A DNA stretch of 64,000 nt. Source: Cellulosimicrobium cellulans (GTDB lineage: Bacteria > Actinomycetota > Actinomycetes > Actinomycetales > Cellulomonadaceae). Below, one piece after another: positions 44,758 through 56,557 of this stretch. The translations under genes and the position numbers were made by a program. Where the stretch lies: NCBI RefSeq assembly GCF_016921195.1, contig NZ_JAFGYF010000010.1:60017-124016 (forward strand). Direction: 5' to 3'. Under the pieces are notes generated by a model. It did no database searches and had not been told where the DNA came from. It saw only the letters and a list, made by a program, of their open reading frames with translations. The stretch's first letter is position 1. Each line of letters starts with the position of its first letter.

Positions 44758-47339
44758 CAGCGCTCGTCGTCGCGCCCGGCACCCGCCACGGGCCCGAACG
44801 GCGGCCACGGGTCGGGCGCCGGGTGCAGCGACGCGTCCGCGAGCGGTCCGGGAGCCGACGCCGGGGCGGGAGCCGAGACCGGGGCGAAGGGCACCGAGCG
44901 GATGATCCCGTCGTCCGTGGCGGGCGCAGGCGCGGGGGCCTGCGCGGGCGGCGCCGCGGCGGGCTCGGGCTCACCGGGGTGGACGGGCGCGAACGCCGGG
45001 AACGCCGGGGCGACGTGCTCCGTGGACGGCACGGACTCCTGCGCGGGCGCCTCCGGCGTCGGCAGGTCCGCGGGGCGGTTCGACGGCCCGGGGAACGGTG
45101 CGAGGTTCGGCAGCGCGGCCACGTCGTGCGCGCGGAACGAGCCGTCCGGGACGACCGTCGGGGACGACCCCTCGGGCGCGGGCGCCACGCCCTCGGACAC
45201 GGGGGCGAAGACGGGCCGGACGGGGCCCTCCGCCGGGGCCGCCTGCGGCGGGATCGCGGCCTGCGGCGGCGCGACCGGGAGCGCCGCGCCCGGGGCGGGC
45301 GGCTCCTGCGGCGGTACGGGCTGCGCGGGCGACGGCTCTTGCGGCACCGGGGGCCGCTGGGGCAGCGCCTGGTGGGGCGCCTGCGGCGGGACCGGCGCGT
45401 GCTGGGGCTCGGCGGGCACCGGGACGGCCTCCGGGACCGCCTGCGGGCCGACCGGCCCCGACGTCGGTGCCCCGTGCGGTCCGGGGGCGGCGTCGGCCGG
45501 CTGCTGCCGGTACGGGTCGTCGACGACCACGGGCGCGGCCGGCGCGGGAGCCGGGGGCGCGGCCGAGCCCTCGGTCGCGAGCGGGACCGCGCCCGTGGGC
45601 TCGGGCGCGGCGTCGGTCAGCCAGTCCAGCGCGAGCCACCGGATGCCACCGCGGTCCGGTGCGGTCGCGGCGAGCGCAGCGACGGGACCCCCGCCGAGGC
45701 CGGGGAGCACCGCGTCCGGGTCGATCTGCGACCACGGTTCGAGCACGAACGCCCGCTCGTGGGCGCGGGGGTGCGGCAGCTCCAGGTCGTCGGCGACGGC
45801 CGTGAGCGTGCCGTACACGATGAGGTCGACGTCGAGGGTCCGTGGCCCCCAGCGCTCGTCGCGCACGCGGCCGTGCGCGTGCTCGACGGCCTGGCACGCG
45901 TGCAGCAGGTCGCGGGCCGAGAGGCGCGTGCGGGCGAGCAGGACGGTGTTGAGGAAGTCGGGCTGGTCGGGGCCGCCCACCGCCGCCGTCCGCGCGAGCG
46001 GGGAGACCTCGGTGATCTCGAGCCCGGAGATCCGGTCGAGGTCGGTGATCGCGTCGCGCAGCGTCTGCTGCGCGTCGCCGAGGTTCGCGCCGAGCGCGAG
46101 CACCACGTCGACGAAGCCGGCGGGCACGTCGTCCATGCGGTCGTGCTCGACGGGCGGAGCGGGGATCTCCTCCTCCGCGGCGACCGGCGCGGCAGGCTCC
46201 CCCGACGTCGCGGCCGGGGCACCGTCGTCGGGCGCTGCCGCCACGACCGGTTCGCCGGCGACGGGCGCCTCGACCACCGGGTCGCCGTGGCCCTCGTCCG
46301 CCGGCTCGGCGAACGGTGCGGGAGGCTGCTCCGCGGGAGCGGCGGGCGCCGGGTCGTGGACCGGCTCCGGCTCGCGCTCGGCCAGGGGTGCGGTGCCGGG
46401 GGCCGGGCTCGCCTGCTCGGGCGCGGGTGACTCCGGGGGCGTCGGCACGGGTGCGAGCGTCGCGGCCGGGACACTCCGCGCGGCAGGCTCGGCCGCCGCC
46501 GAGGCCTCGAGCAACGCGTCGTACGGCGCCGAGGCCGGCTCCCGTGCGGGCGCAGGCGCGGGCGACGATGCCTCCGGGGCGGGCACGACGGACGCCGGCT
46601 CCTCGTACGTCGGTGCGGTCGGTCCGGGCACCGCCGGGGACTCACGCGTGGCGTCACGCTCGTCGTCGAGGTCCGCGGTGCCTCCCGCGACCTCGTGCTG
46701 CGGCTCGGGCGCCGGGTCCTCGACGGGCACCGCGGTCGCGCCCGGGGGGATGCTCGGCGGCATGACGTCGGGCGCCGGGGCGAGCTCGACCCGCTCCTCG
46801 GCGACCGGGGCGTCCCCGACGCCGTGGATGAGCGCGGGCGCGACCGAGCCCACGGGGATCGGCGCGACGGGCTGCCCGTCCCGCGGGCCGTGCTGCTCGG
46901 ACCGGCGGGACAGCGGCGCGACGACCGGCACGACGACGCGGTCGCGACGGATGACGACCTCGACGTCCTCGAACGGGACCGTGATCGGCGCCTGCGGCTT
47001 GTGCACCGCGACGTCCACCGCGACGACCTCGTCGTGCGTGAGGATGGTCGCCGCGATGCGCTCGGCCACCGTCTCGACGAGGTCGGCCGGCGAGCCGGCG
47101 AGCACGGCCACCACGTCCTCGGCGACGCCCGCATAGCTGACGGTCCGGCCGAGGTCGTCCCCGCTGGCCGCGGCGCGCGTGTCCAGGTGCAGCACGACGT
47201 CGGCGCGGAAGAGCTGGCCCTCGACCTTCTCGTGCTCGAAGACGCCGTGGTGCCCCGTGGCGCTCAGGCCCGTGAGCCGGATCCGGTCGAACGGCCGTCC
47301 GTCCGCGTCGAGGACCGCTCCTGCGAACGCTGTGGTCAC
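44757..47339 (-). CDS. folB-folK: Fused dihydroneopterin aldolase / HPPK with long Pro-rich segments (FolB-FolK)
   Basis: This 860-residue bifunctional folate enzyme has four parts. Residues about 17-130 are dihydroneopterin aldolase (FolB: RIRLTGLSATGHHGVFEHEK; VSYAGVAEDV). Residues about 135-400 are a Pro/Ala/Glu-rich, presumably disordered linker. Residues about 405-575 are 6-hydroxymethyl-dihydropterin pyrophosphokinase (FolK: VVLALGANLGD, GRVRDERWGPRTLDVDLIVY, LPHPRAHERAFVLEPW). Residues about 575-860 are a second Pro/Ala-rich tail. In M. tuberculosis folB and folK are separate adjacent genes, so this is a fusion. Start is GTG 47339. It shares a 1-base overlap with the DUF3180 gene. Confidence 0.9.
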   Translation of the reverse strand: MTTAFAGAVLDADGRPFDRIRLTGLSATGHHGVFEHEKVEGQLFRADVVLHLDTRAAASGDDLGRTVSYAGVAEDVVAVLAGSPADLVETVAERIAATILTHDEVVAVDVAVHKPQAPITVPFEDVEVVIRRDRVVVPVVAPLSRRSEQHGPRDGQPVAPIPVGSVAPALIHGVGDAPVAEERVELAPAPDVMPPSIPPGATAVPVEDPAPEPQHEVAGGTADLDDERDATRESPAVPGPTAPTYEEPASVVPAPEASSPAPAPAREPASAPYDALLEASAAAEPAARSVPAATLAPVPTPPESPAPEQASPAPGTAPLAEREPEPVHDPAPAAPAEQPPAPFAEPADEGHGDPVVEAPVAGEPVVAAAPDDGAPAATSGEPAAPVAAEEEIPAPPVEHDRMDDVPAGFVDVVLALGANLGDAQQTLRDAITDLDRISGLEITEVSPLARTAAVGGPDQPDFLNTVLLARTRLSARDLLHACQAVEHAHGRVRDERWGPRTLDVDLIVYGTLTAVADDLELPHPRAHERAFVLEPWSQIDPDAVLPGLGGGPVAALAATAPDRGGIRWLALDWLTDAAPEPTGAVPLATEGSAAPPAPAPAAPVVVDDPYRQQPADAAPGPHGAPTSGPVGPQAVPEAVPVPAEPQHAPVPPQAPHQALPQRPPVPQEPSPAQPVPPQEPPAPGAALPVAPPQAAIPPQAAPAEGPVRPVFAPVSEGVAPAPEGSSPTVVPDGSFRAHDVAALPNLAPFPGPSNRPADLPTPEAPAQESVPSTEHVAPAFPAFAPVHPGEPEPAAAPPAQAPAPAPATDDGIIRSVPFAPVSAPAPASAPGPLADASLHPAPDPWPPFGPVAGAGRDDER

Positions 47340-47467
47340 GTCGTGCTCCCGTCCGGTGCTTCGTCGCCGCCCGCCGGTCGGGCGGACGGACCTCTCGTCA
47401 CCGTGTCTCGTTCCGTGTGTCGTGCTGCGCCGGGCCGGCCGCGCCGCGGGGCCCGTCGCCCATCCTG

Positions 47468-48415
47468 CTAGGTCGTGGCCCGCGCCGTCGAGTCGCTCCC
47501 GGTCCTCGGTCGGTCGGCTGCACCCTCGGCCGACCTGCCCGGCCGGTGCCCCGCCGCCTCGCCCGCGCGGGACCAGGCGGCCGCGACGCGCACCGCGTCG
47601 GCCGACGCGCGGACGGCGTGGACCCGCACGCACCACGCGCCCGCCGCGGCGGCGAGCGTCGTGATCGCGGCGGTCGCGTCGTCGCGCAGCAGGGGCGGCA
47701 CGGGCTGCCCGTCGGAGCGCGCGAGCAGGTGCCCCAGGAACCGCTTGCGGGACGCGCCGACGAGCACGGGCAGCCCGAGCTCCTCGAGCTCGCCGAGGCG
47801 GGCGAGCAGGGGCCAGTTGGACGACCCGGCCTTGGAGAAGCCCAGGCCGGGGTCGAGGACGACCTGGTCGCGCCGCACCCCGGCCGCCAGGAGCGCGTCC
47901 ACGCGCACGGCGAGCTCGTCGCGCACGTCCGTGACGACGTCGTCGTAGTCCTCGAGGTCGTCCATGACGTCGGCGTGGCCGCGCCAGTGCATGCAGACGT
48001 ACGCGACGCCGGTGCGTGCGACCACGTCGGCCATGGCCGGGTCAGCGAGTCCGCCCGAGACGTCGTTGACGATCCGCGCGCCCGCCTCGACCGCACGCTC
48101 GGCGACGACGGCGCGCGTCGTGTCGACGCTCACGACCGCGCCCTCCGCGGCGAGCGCGGAGATCACCGGCAGCACGCGCGCGAGCTCTGCCTCGACGGGG
48201 ACGCGGCCCGCACCGGGGCGGGTCGACTCGCCGCCCACGTCGAGGATGTCCGCGCCCTCGCCCAGCAGCTCGCGCCCGTGCGCGATCGCGGCGTCCGGCT
48301 CGTACCACTCGCCGCCGTCGGAGAACGAGTCCGGCGTGACGTTGACGACGCCCATGACGAGCGTGCGGCCGACGTCGGCCAGCTCCTCGAGCCCGGCGAC
48401 CACGACGCGGTCCAC
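47468..48415 (-). CDS. folP: Dihydropteroate synthase
   Basis: This 315-residue enzyme joins p-aminobenzoate to dihydropterin pyrophosphate and is the sulfonamide target. The TIM-barrel signatures are VMGVVNVTPDSFSDGG, DVGGESTRPGA, IVNDVSGG, DPGLGFSKAGSSNW and GASRKRFLG. An Arg/Gly-rich tail of about 35 residues follows the barrel. Start GTG 48415 lies 4 bases after the folE stop. It is followed by a 128-base gap before the folB-folK fusion. Confidence 0.95.
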   Translation of the reverse strand: MDRVVVAGLEELADVGRTLVMGVVNVTPDSFSDGGEWYEPDAAIAHGRELLGEGADILDVGGESTRPGAGRVPVEAELARVLPVISALAAEGAVVSVDTTRAVVAERAVEAGARIVNDVSGGLADPAMADVVARTGVAYVCMHWRGHADVMDDLEDYDDVVTDVRDELAVRVDALLAAGVRRDQVVLDPGLGFSKAGSSNWPLLARLGELEELGLPVLVGASRKRFLGHLLARSDGQPVPPLLRDDATAAITTLAAAAGAWCVRVHAVRASADAVRVAAAWSRAGEAAGHRPGRSAEGAADRPRTGSDSTARATT

Positions 48416-48419
48416 GGGA

Positions 48420-49072
48420 CTAGCGCCCCAGGATGAGGCTCATCGCCTCGGCCCGCGTCGCGCCGTCGCGCATCTGGCCGCGCACGGCAGACGTCACCGT
48501 GCGCGACCCCGGCTTGCGCACGCCGCGCATCGACATGCACAGGTGCTCGCACTCCACGACGACGATCGCGCCGCGGGGCTGGAGGTGCTCCACGAGCGCG
48601 TCCGCGACCTGCGACGTGAGCCGCTCCTGGACCTGCGGGCGGCGCGCGAAGACCTCGACGAGGCGCGCGAGCTTCGACAGGCCGGTGATGCGGCCGTCGA
48701 CGTTGGGGATGTAGCCGATGTGCGCGACGCCGTGGAACGGCACGAGGTGGTGCTCGCACGTCGAGTACACCTCGATGTCCTTGACGAGCACCATCTCCTC
48801 GTGACCGAGGTCGAAGGTCGTCGTGAGGACGTCCGCGGCCTCCTGGCGCAGGCCCGCGAAGATCTCGCGGTACGCGCGCGCCACGCGGGCGGGCGTGTCC
48901 CGCAGGCCCTCGCGGTCCGGGTCCTCCCCCACCGCGAGCAGCAGCTCGCGGACGGCGGCCTCGGCGCGCTCCTGGTCGTACGGCGGCACGTCCGCCGGGG
49001 CCCGCAGGTCCTCGGCCGCGCGGGCCCGCGTGATCGCGCTCGGTGCGGCGTCCCCGCCCGGAGCCTCGCCCA

Positions 49073-49073
<1 letters not shown>
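48420..49073 (-). CDS. folE: GTP cyclohydrolase I
   Basis: This 217-residue type IA enzyme makes dihydroneopterin triphosphate from GTP, the first step of folate synthesis. The zinc/active-site residues lie in [12 protein letters not shown] and [19 protein letters not shown], and the [20 protein letters not shown] helix is typical. The N-terminal extension is about 30 residues. Its ATG shares one base with the ftsH stop (TGATG). Confidence 0.96.
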
Positions 49074-51175
<2,102 letters not shown>

Positions 51176-51367
51176 CGGCGACGGGGCGTGCGCCCCGGAT
51201 CCCTCCGCTCGCGCAAGTGTTCGGGCTCGAAACTACACTCTGGACCTTGACGCCTGCTGGGGATCACGCCTCTGTTCGCCCAGGGCGTGGCCCGCGTCCC
51301 CTGGGCGCGCGCGACGAGCGCCCGGAGACGGGACGCCACCGCGGCGACGGGCGGCCCCGCCTCCCGT

Positions 51368-51922
51368 TCAGCTCGAGTACACGTGGGGCGCGAGGGTCCC
51401 GACGAACGGCAGGTTGCGGTACTTCTCCGCGTAGTCGAGGCCGTAGCCCACGACGAACTCGTTGGGGATGTCGAACCCGACGTACCGGACGTCGACGTCC
51501 GTCTTCGCCGCGTCGGGCTTGCGCAGCATCGCCGCGATCTCGACCGACGCCGGTCCGCGCGAGCGCAGGTTCGACAGGAGCCAGGAGAGCGTGAGCCCCG
51601 AGTCGATGATGTCCTCGACGATGAGCACGTTACGGCCCGTGAGGTCGGCGTCGAGGTCCTTGAGGATCCGCACGACGCCCGACGACTTGGTGCCCGAGCC
51701 GTACGACGAGACCGCCATCCAGTCCATCTCGACATGGCTGTGCAGGCGGCGCGCGAGGTCTGCCATGACCATGACCGCGCCCTTGAGGACGCCCACGAGC
51801 AGGAGGTCCTTGCCCGCGTAGTCGCGGTCGATCTGCTCGGCGATCTCGTCGAGCCGCGCACCGAGCTGCTCCTCGGTGAGCAGGATGTTCTCGAGGTCGC
51901 CTGCGACGTCCGATGCTTCCAC
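51368..51922 (-). CDS. hpt: Hypoxanthine phosphoribosyltransferase
   Basis: This 184-residue purine-salvage enzyme makes IMP or GMP from hypoxanthine or guanine and [23 protein letters not shown] binds pyrophosphate, [17 protein letters not shown] is the PRPP motif, and [17 protein letters not shown] is the base-binding C-terminus. I chose GTG 51922 because AGGAG lies 8 bases upstream; GTG 51931 is an alternative. It starts right at the tilS stop and is separated from ftsH by about 190 bases, so ftsH probably has its own promoter there. Confidence 0.95.
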   Translation of the reverse strand: MEASDVAGDLENILLTEEQLGARLDEIAEQIDRDYAGKDLLLVGVLKGAVMVMADLARRLHSHVEMDWMAVSSYGSGTKSSGVVRILKDLDADLTGRNVLIVEDIIDSGLTLSWLLSNLRSRGPASVEIAAMLRKPDAAKTDVDVRYVGFDIPNEFVVGYGLDYAEKYRNLPFVGTLAPHVYSS

Positions 51923-51927
51923 GGGGG

Positions 51928-53058
51928 TCACTCCTGAGGTGTGGGGGTGGTGGGGGTGGTGAGGGTTCGCGGGGGGATCCTGCGCCGGGGCGTCGTCTCG
52001 CGGCCCAGGGAAAGCCTGCCACACGCGCGCGCGGCCCTCAGGTCGCCCGGCAGGTGCACGGGCCCCTGGCCGCGCCACGCCGTCACGAGCGCGTCGAGCG
52101 CGGCGACGTGCACGGCGAAGAGGTCGCTCGGGGGGCAGCCCGCGCGCAGCGCCGCCGTCCGCAGCGCCCGACGACGCAGGGCCGGGTGCGCGGCGGCGAG
52201 CACCTCGGCGTCGAGCACGACGTCGTCGGGGCCCGATGCCGCGGGCCCGCGTGCCGGGCCGTCCTCGCCGGCGCCCGGGGACGCGACGAGGGCGGTCGCG
52301 AGGAGGTCCGCGGCGAGCGCGTCGAGCAGGTCGGCGTCGTCGCGCAGGAGATCCGCGGTCCGCGCGAGCGCCGGCACCGCCCCGGGCCCGAGCACGTCGA
52401 CGAGCGCGGGCACGACGCGGCCGCGCACCTGCGAGCGCAGGGGCACGGCGTCGTCCGGCGGCGCCGCCGCGTCGCCCGGCACGTCGTTGGTCGGGTCGTC
52501 CCACCACGCGAGCCCGAGCGTGCGGCACACGGCCTCGGTGTGCGCGCGCCGCAGCGCGAGGAACGGGCGCCGGTGGACGCCGCGTCGCGCCGGCATCCCC
52601 GCGAGCGAGCGGGCGCCCGCGCCGCGGGCGAGCCCGAGCAGCACCGTCTCCGCCTGGTCGTCGAGCGTGTGGCCCAGGAGCACCGCGACGGCGCCGTGCT
52701 CGGTCGCCGCGGCGTCGAGCGCCGCATACCGGGCCGTGCGCGCGTCGGCCTCCGGACCGTCGCCGGACGCCGGCACGACGACGCGGCGCACCACCACCGG
52801 GTCGAGCCCCAGCCCGCGGCAGCGCTCCGCGGCGTCCGCCGCGACGCCCGCGCTGCCGGCCTGGAGTCCGTGGTCCACGACGACGGCGCCCGCGCGCAGC
52901 CCGAGCCGGGGCGCCACGAACGCGGTCGCGGCCGCGAGCGCCGTCGAGTCGGCGCCGCCCGAGCACGCGACGAGGACGAGGTCGCCCGGGTGCAGGTCGT
53001 CGAGCGTGCGACGCACGGCGCGGCGCGCGGCGGCGACGACGGGCGCCGGCCCGCCCAC
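51928..53058 (-). CDS. tilS: tRNA(Ile)-lysidine synthase
   Basis: This 376-residue enzyme modifies C34 of the AUA-reading tRNA-Ile to lysidine. The PP-loop ATP site is [10 protein letters not shown] (residues 31-40). [31 protein letters not shown] and [28 protein letters not shown] follow in order. The C-terminal helical region is shorter than in E. coli, as usual for actinobacteria, and ends in a Thr/Pro-rich tail encoded by a GGTGGGGGT-like repeat. Start is GTG 53058, 4 bases after the zinicin gene. Confidence 0.92.
   Translation of the reverse strand: MGGPAPVVAAARRAVRRTLDDLHPGDLVLVACSGGADSTALAAATAFVAPRLGLRAGAVVVDHGLQAGSAGVAADAAERCRGLGLDPVVVRRVVVPASGDGPEADARTARYAALDAAATEHGAVAVLLGHTLDDQAETVLLGLARGAGARSLAGMPARRGVHRRPFLALRRAHTEAVCRTLGLAWWDDPTNDVPGDAAAPPDDAVPLRSQVRGRVVPALVDVLGPGAVPALARTADLLRDDADLLDALAADLLATALVASPGAGEDGPARGPAASGPDDVVLDAEVLAAAHPALRRRALRTAALRAGCPPSDLFAVHVAALDALVTAWRGQGPVHLPGDLRAARACGRLSLGRETTPRRRIPPRTLTTPTTPTPQE
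51936..51964. repeat. Short G-rich tandem repeat at the tilS 3' end
   Basis: Two to three copies of a 9-base GGTGGGGGT-type unit lie inside the last codons of tilS, just ahead of the hpt ribosome binding site. On the plus strand the runs of G could form a quadruplex. They encode the repeated Thr-Pro tail. Confidence 0.45.
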
Positions 53059-53062
53059 GGGC

Positions 53063-54244
53063 TCAGCCGTGGACGCGGCGCACCCAGGCGCGCGCGTCGG
53101 CGATCTCGCGGGCGGTCGGCAGGTTCTCGGGCACCGCCCACACGGCGTTGAACCCGTCGCGCCCGACCTCCTTCTCGACCGCGCGCACGAACGCCGCGCC
53201 GTCGCGGTACTGGGCGATCTTGGCGTCCATGCCGAGCACACGACGGAGCACGACGTCGAACCCGGACCGCCCCTCGCCGTCGCGCCGGGCCTCGAACTTG
53301 CGCCGGATGCTCCGCACCGTGCGCACGGTGCGCGGCCCGACGGCGTCCATCGCCACGTCGGCGTGCCCCTCCAGCAGCGCCATGACGGCCGTGACGTCGG
53401 CGAGGCGGTCCTGCTCCTCGGGCGTGAGGAGACCGTCGACGAACGTCGAGCCCTCACCGCGGACCGCGTGGAGGACGGCGCGGCCCACGGTCGCGAGCTT
53501 CTCGCGCAGCCGCGCCTCGGCGAGCCGGCGCGACGACGCCGAGAGCTCGGTGAGGAGGGCGTTCGCGCGCGCGCGCAGGTGGTCGGCGAGCCACGGCGCG
53601 GCGGCGAACTGCAGCGCGTGGGTCTGCTCGTGCAGGCACACCCAGAGGCGGAAGTCGGCGGGCCTCAGGTCCAGGGCGCGCTCGACCTGCAGGACGTTCG
53701 GCGCCACGAGCACCAGCCGCCCGGGCGAGCCGGTGGCCGCGAGCGACGGCCCGTCGTCGGGCACGACGCCGGCCGCGGGCGCGGCGCCGCCCAGCCCGCT
53801 GTACGGGTCGAACTGGCCGAGGACCCGGCTGGACAGGACCGCGAGGACCGACCCGACCTGGGCGGCGCCGACGAGCGCCGTCGTCTGCGGGACGCGCCCT
53901 CGCTCGCCGACGAGCGCGTCGGCCACGCCGTCGGTGAGCGACGCCATGATCTCGGTGTTGGCGCGGGCCCAGCGCGCGCGGTCCACGACGTACACGGTGC
54001 CGAGCCCGGTCGTCGGCCCGCCCCCGGCGGGCGTCATGCGCGTCACGTCCAGGACGTGCGGCACGGCGTCCTGCGCCGCGGTGCGCAGCCCTTCGACGAG
54101 GTCGGCCAGCTCGTCGCGCGACGCCTGCGGGCCCGGGCGCGCGAGCCGGCCCGCGACCTGCGCGGCGGCCGACCAGTCGACGATCGAGGTGTCGCCGCGT
54201 GACGGGTCGCTGCCCGATCGGCCGTCCTGCTCGACGAGTGTCAC
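53063..54244 (-). CDS. Zinc-dependent metalloprotease-like protein (zinicin family)
   Basis: This 393-residue protein is of the actinobacterial zinicin/DUF2342 (coenzyme F420 biosynthesis-associated) family. The zinc site is HEQTH in [11 protein letters not shown] near the middle, with a downstream Glu in [13 protein letters not shown] as a likely third ligand. The order [17 protein letters not shown] at the N-terminus and [15 protein letters not shown] at the end is typical. No signal peptide, so cytoplasmic. It lies between dacB and tilS, as in M. tuberculosis. Biological substrate unknown. Start is taken at GTG 54244. Confidence 0.88.
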   Translation of the reverse strand: MTLVEQDGRSGSDPSRGDTSIVDWSAAAQVAGRLARPGPQASRDELADLVEGLRTAAQDAVPHVLDVTRMTPAGGGPTTGLGTVYVVDRARWARANTEIMASLTDGVADALVGERGRVPQTTALVGAAQVGSVLAVLSSRVLGQFDPYSGLGGAAPAAGVVPDDGPSLAATGSPGRLVLVAPNVLQVERALDLRPADFRLWVCLHEQTHALQFAAAPWLADHLRARANALLTELSASSRRLAEARLREKLATVGRAVLHAVRGEGSTFVDGLLTPEEQDRLADVTAVMALLEGHADVAMDAVGPRTVRTVRSIRRKFEARRDGEGRSGFDVVLRRVLGMDAKIAQYRDGAAFVRAVEKEVGRDGFNAVWAVPENLPTAREIADARAWVRRVHG

Positions 54245-54309
54245 CGTCTCACCGTATCCCGGGCCCCTGCGGCTCGGGCGACGGGCCCGGGGGCGGGGGC
54301 CGACGCGGG

Positions 54310-55722
54310 TCAAGCGGTGCAGCCGCACTCCGCGAGCGAGGCGACGAAGTCGTCGAAGATGAGGCGCGCGCCGTACGTGCCCCCGTCGGGGACCGCGTCG
54401 GCCATGAGGGAGAACACGAGGAGGCGGTCGTCGGCCGTGACGACCGTGCCCGCGAGCGAGGTGACGTTCGGCAGGCTGCCGGTCTTCGCGCGCACGACGC
54501 CGCGGCCCGCGTTCTCCAGGTAGCGCTCGCCGAGGGTCCCCGACAGGCCGGCGACCGGCAGCCCGACGGCACCGGGCCGCAGCTGCGGGTGCGCCGGGTC
54601 CGCGAGCAGGCCGACGACCTCGTCGAGCTGCGCGGGCGTGAGGACCGACCCGTCGCCGAGGCCCGACAGGTCCGCGAGCGCCGCGCCCGTGAGGTCGACG
54701 CCGAGGCCCTCGACGGCGGACCGGACGGCCTGGGTCGCGCCCGCGGCGGAGCCGGGCAGCCCCGCGTCGATCGCGACGACCCGGCCCACCACCTCCGTGA
54801 TGGTGTTGTCGGAGTGCTGCAGGAGGTACGCGACGACCTCGCTCAGCGGCGCGGACTCCACCTCGCCGACCGTGCGCCCGTCGTCGGGCGCCGGGGCGCG
54901 CGCCACGTCGCCCGTCACGGTGATCCCCCGCTCGGCGAGCGCGGCGACGAACGCGTCGGCGGCCGCCATCGCCGGGTCCTCGGCGCGCGGCGCGTACTCC
55001 TCGTCCTCGAGCCGCGCGATGTCGACGGCGAGCGCGGCGACGGGTGCGACGTAGCCGTTGCGCACGCTCGCCGGGTCGACCGTGGGCGCGACCGGGGCGC
55101 CCGTGAAGAGCGTGTCGTCGAGGCGCAGCCCGACCGTCGTGCGGCCCGTCAGCCGGAGCTCGTCCGCGACCTGTTCCGCGAGGTCGCCGAGGCCAGCCCG
55201 TCCGTCGACCGCCGTCGGGTCCCCCGCGCCGGCGGCGAGCATCATGTCGCCGCCGCCCACGAGGTAGAGGGTCTCCTGGCCTTCCAGCACGACCCGCGTC
55301 GGGAGGGTCGCGTGCGCCCCGGGAGACGTGAGCGCCGCCGCCGCGGTGAGCGTCTTGAGCGTCGACGCCGGCACGTGGCCCACGCCGTCGCCGCTCGCCC
55401 CGAGCACGTCCCCCGTGGCGGCGTCGGTCACGAGGACGCCGACGCGCGGCCCGAGCCGGGTGTCCGCCGCGAGGTCGTCCACGAGCTCCTGCACGGTGCC
55501 GACCGCGGGGACGGGCGCCGCGTCGTCGAGCGGAGGGAGCTCGGCCTCGAGCGGGGGCGCCGTGACGGCGCCCGGCGCCTCGGGGAACGGGTTCGGCTCG
55601 GGGTACGGCTCCGCGGTCGTCAGCACGCCGGGGACGACGTCGTACGCGTCCGCCACGGCGTAGCCGCCCGCGAGGGCGAGCACGACACCGACGGCGACGC
55701 CCGCCCGTGCGCCCCGGCCCAT
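54310..55722 (-). CDS. dacB: D-alanyl-D-alanine carboxypeptidase/endopeptidase (PBP4/DacB type)
   Basis: This 470-residue exported peptidase of the S13 family trims or opens peptidoglycan cross-links. The N-terminal hydrophobic segment ([20 protein letters not shown]) is a signal peptide or anchor. The penicillin-binding motifs are SxxK in PASTLKTL, SxN in QHSDNTITE and KTG in AKTGSLPN. Large insertions typical of PBP4 lie between the first two motifs. I chose ATG 55722 because GAGGGAGA lies just upstream; a GTG at 55809 would add 29 residues. It starts the long minus-strand cluster and is divergent from ppa. Confidence 0.9.
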   Translation of the reverse strand: MGRGARAGVAVGVVLALAGGYAVADAYDVVPGVLTTAEPYPEPNPFPEAPGAVTAPPLEAELPPLDDAAPVPAVGTVQELVDDLAADTRLGPRVGVLVTDAATGDVLGASGDGVGHVPASTLKTLTAAAALTSPGAHATLPTRVVLEGQETLYLVGGGDMMLAAGAGDPTAVDGRAGLGDLAEQVADELRLTGRTTVGLRLDDTLFTGAPVAPTVDPASVRNGYVAPVAALAVDIARLEDEEYAPRAEDPAMAAADAFVAALAERGITVTGDVARAPAPDDGRTVGEVESAPLSEVVAYLLQHSDNTITEVVGRVVAIDAGLPGSAAGATQAVRSAVEGLGVDLTGAALADLSGLGDGSVLTPAQLDEVVGLLADPAHPQLRPGAVGLPVAGLSGTLGERYLENAGRGVVRAKTGSLPNVTSLAGTVVTADDRLLVFSLMADAVPDGGTYGARLIFDDFVASLAECGCTA

Positions 55723-55968
55723 GCGTCTCCCTCGGTCCGTCCCGTCCGGGCGCGCCTGCTCGGCACCGGTGGGCACCGGTGCCTCCACGGGGACGTCGGG
55801 TGCGGGCACGTGCGCATTATCACTCAGCCCGCCCGCCCGGGAGCCCGGTGGAAGCCCTCTCGTGCGGACGTCACGTGTCACACTAGTTCCCGCACGACGG
55901 CGTGGTCCGTCGTCCACAGACCCAGCCACCGCCCGAGCGTCGCGGTGCCGGTACGACTGGAGGAAGCA

Positions 55969-56472
55969 GTGGAGTTCGACGTCACGATCGAGATCCCCAA
56001 GGGGCAGCGCAACAAGTACGAGGTGGACCACGCGACCGGTCGTATCCGCCTCGACCGCATGCTCTTCACCTCGACGAGGTACCCGGACGACTACGGGTTC
56101 ATCGAGGGGACGCTCGGCGAGGACGGCGACCCGCTGGACGCGCTCGTCCTGCTCGAGGAGCCCACGTTCCCCGGCTGCCTCATCCGCTGCCGCGCGCTCG
56201 GCATGTTCCGCATGCGCGACGAGGCCGGCGGCGACGACAAGGTGCTCTGCGTCCCGACGGGCGACCAGCGCGCCGCGTGGCGCCAGGACATCGACGACGT
56301 CTCCGACTTCCACCGCCTGGAGATCCAGCACTTCTTCGAGGTCTACAAGGACCTCGAGCCCGGCAAGTCCGTCGAGGGTGCCCACTGGGTCGGCCGCGCC
56401 GACGCCGAGGCCGAGATCGAGCGCTCGCTCCAGCGCGCCATCGACTCCGGGTACCACACGCCGGGCCACTGA
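55969..56472 (+). CDS. ppa: Inorganic pyrophosphatase (family I)
   Basis: This 167-residue soluble pyrophosphatase drives biosynthesis by hydrolysing PPi. Family I residues are all present: [28 protein letters not shown], the [10 protein letters not shown] signature with its three Asp, and VLCVPTGD. The GTG at 55969 has GGAGGA 4 bases upstream. It is divergent from dacB, as Rv3628 is from Rv3627c in M. tuberculosis, and a strong terminator follows. Confidence 0.97.
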   Translation: MEFDVTIEIPKGQRNKYEVDHATGRIRLDRMLFTSTRYPDDYGFIEGTLGEDGDPLDALVLLEEPTFPGCLIRCRALGMFRMRDEAGGDDKVLCVPTGDQRAAWRQDIDDVSDFHRLEIQHFFEVYKDLEPGKSVEGAHWVGRADAEAEIERSLQRAIDSGYHTPGH

Positions 56473-56494
56473 CGCCCGGCGCTCGATCCCTGGC

Positions 56495-56532
56495 ACGGCG
56501 GCCGCCCACCCTTCGAGGTGGGCGGCCGCCGT
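56495..56532. terminator. Bidirectional terminator between ppa and the NlpC/P60 gene
   Basis: A 16-bp perfect stem pairs 56495-56510 with 56517-56532 around the 6-base loop CTTCGA, a UUCG-type stable loop. The genes on both sides converge on it. Confidence 0.8.
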
Positions 56533-56557
56533 CGTCTGCCGACGTCACGACGGAGGC

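Noticed and set aside
44757..47339. FolB-FolK fusion as an assembly artefact from a missing stop codon
   Set aside because: The reading frame stays open through about 800 bases of linker and on past FolK to a stop that overlaps the next start codon, which is hard to explain by a single error.
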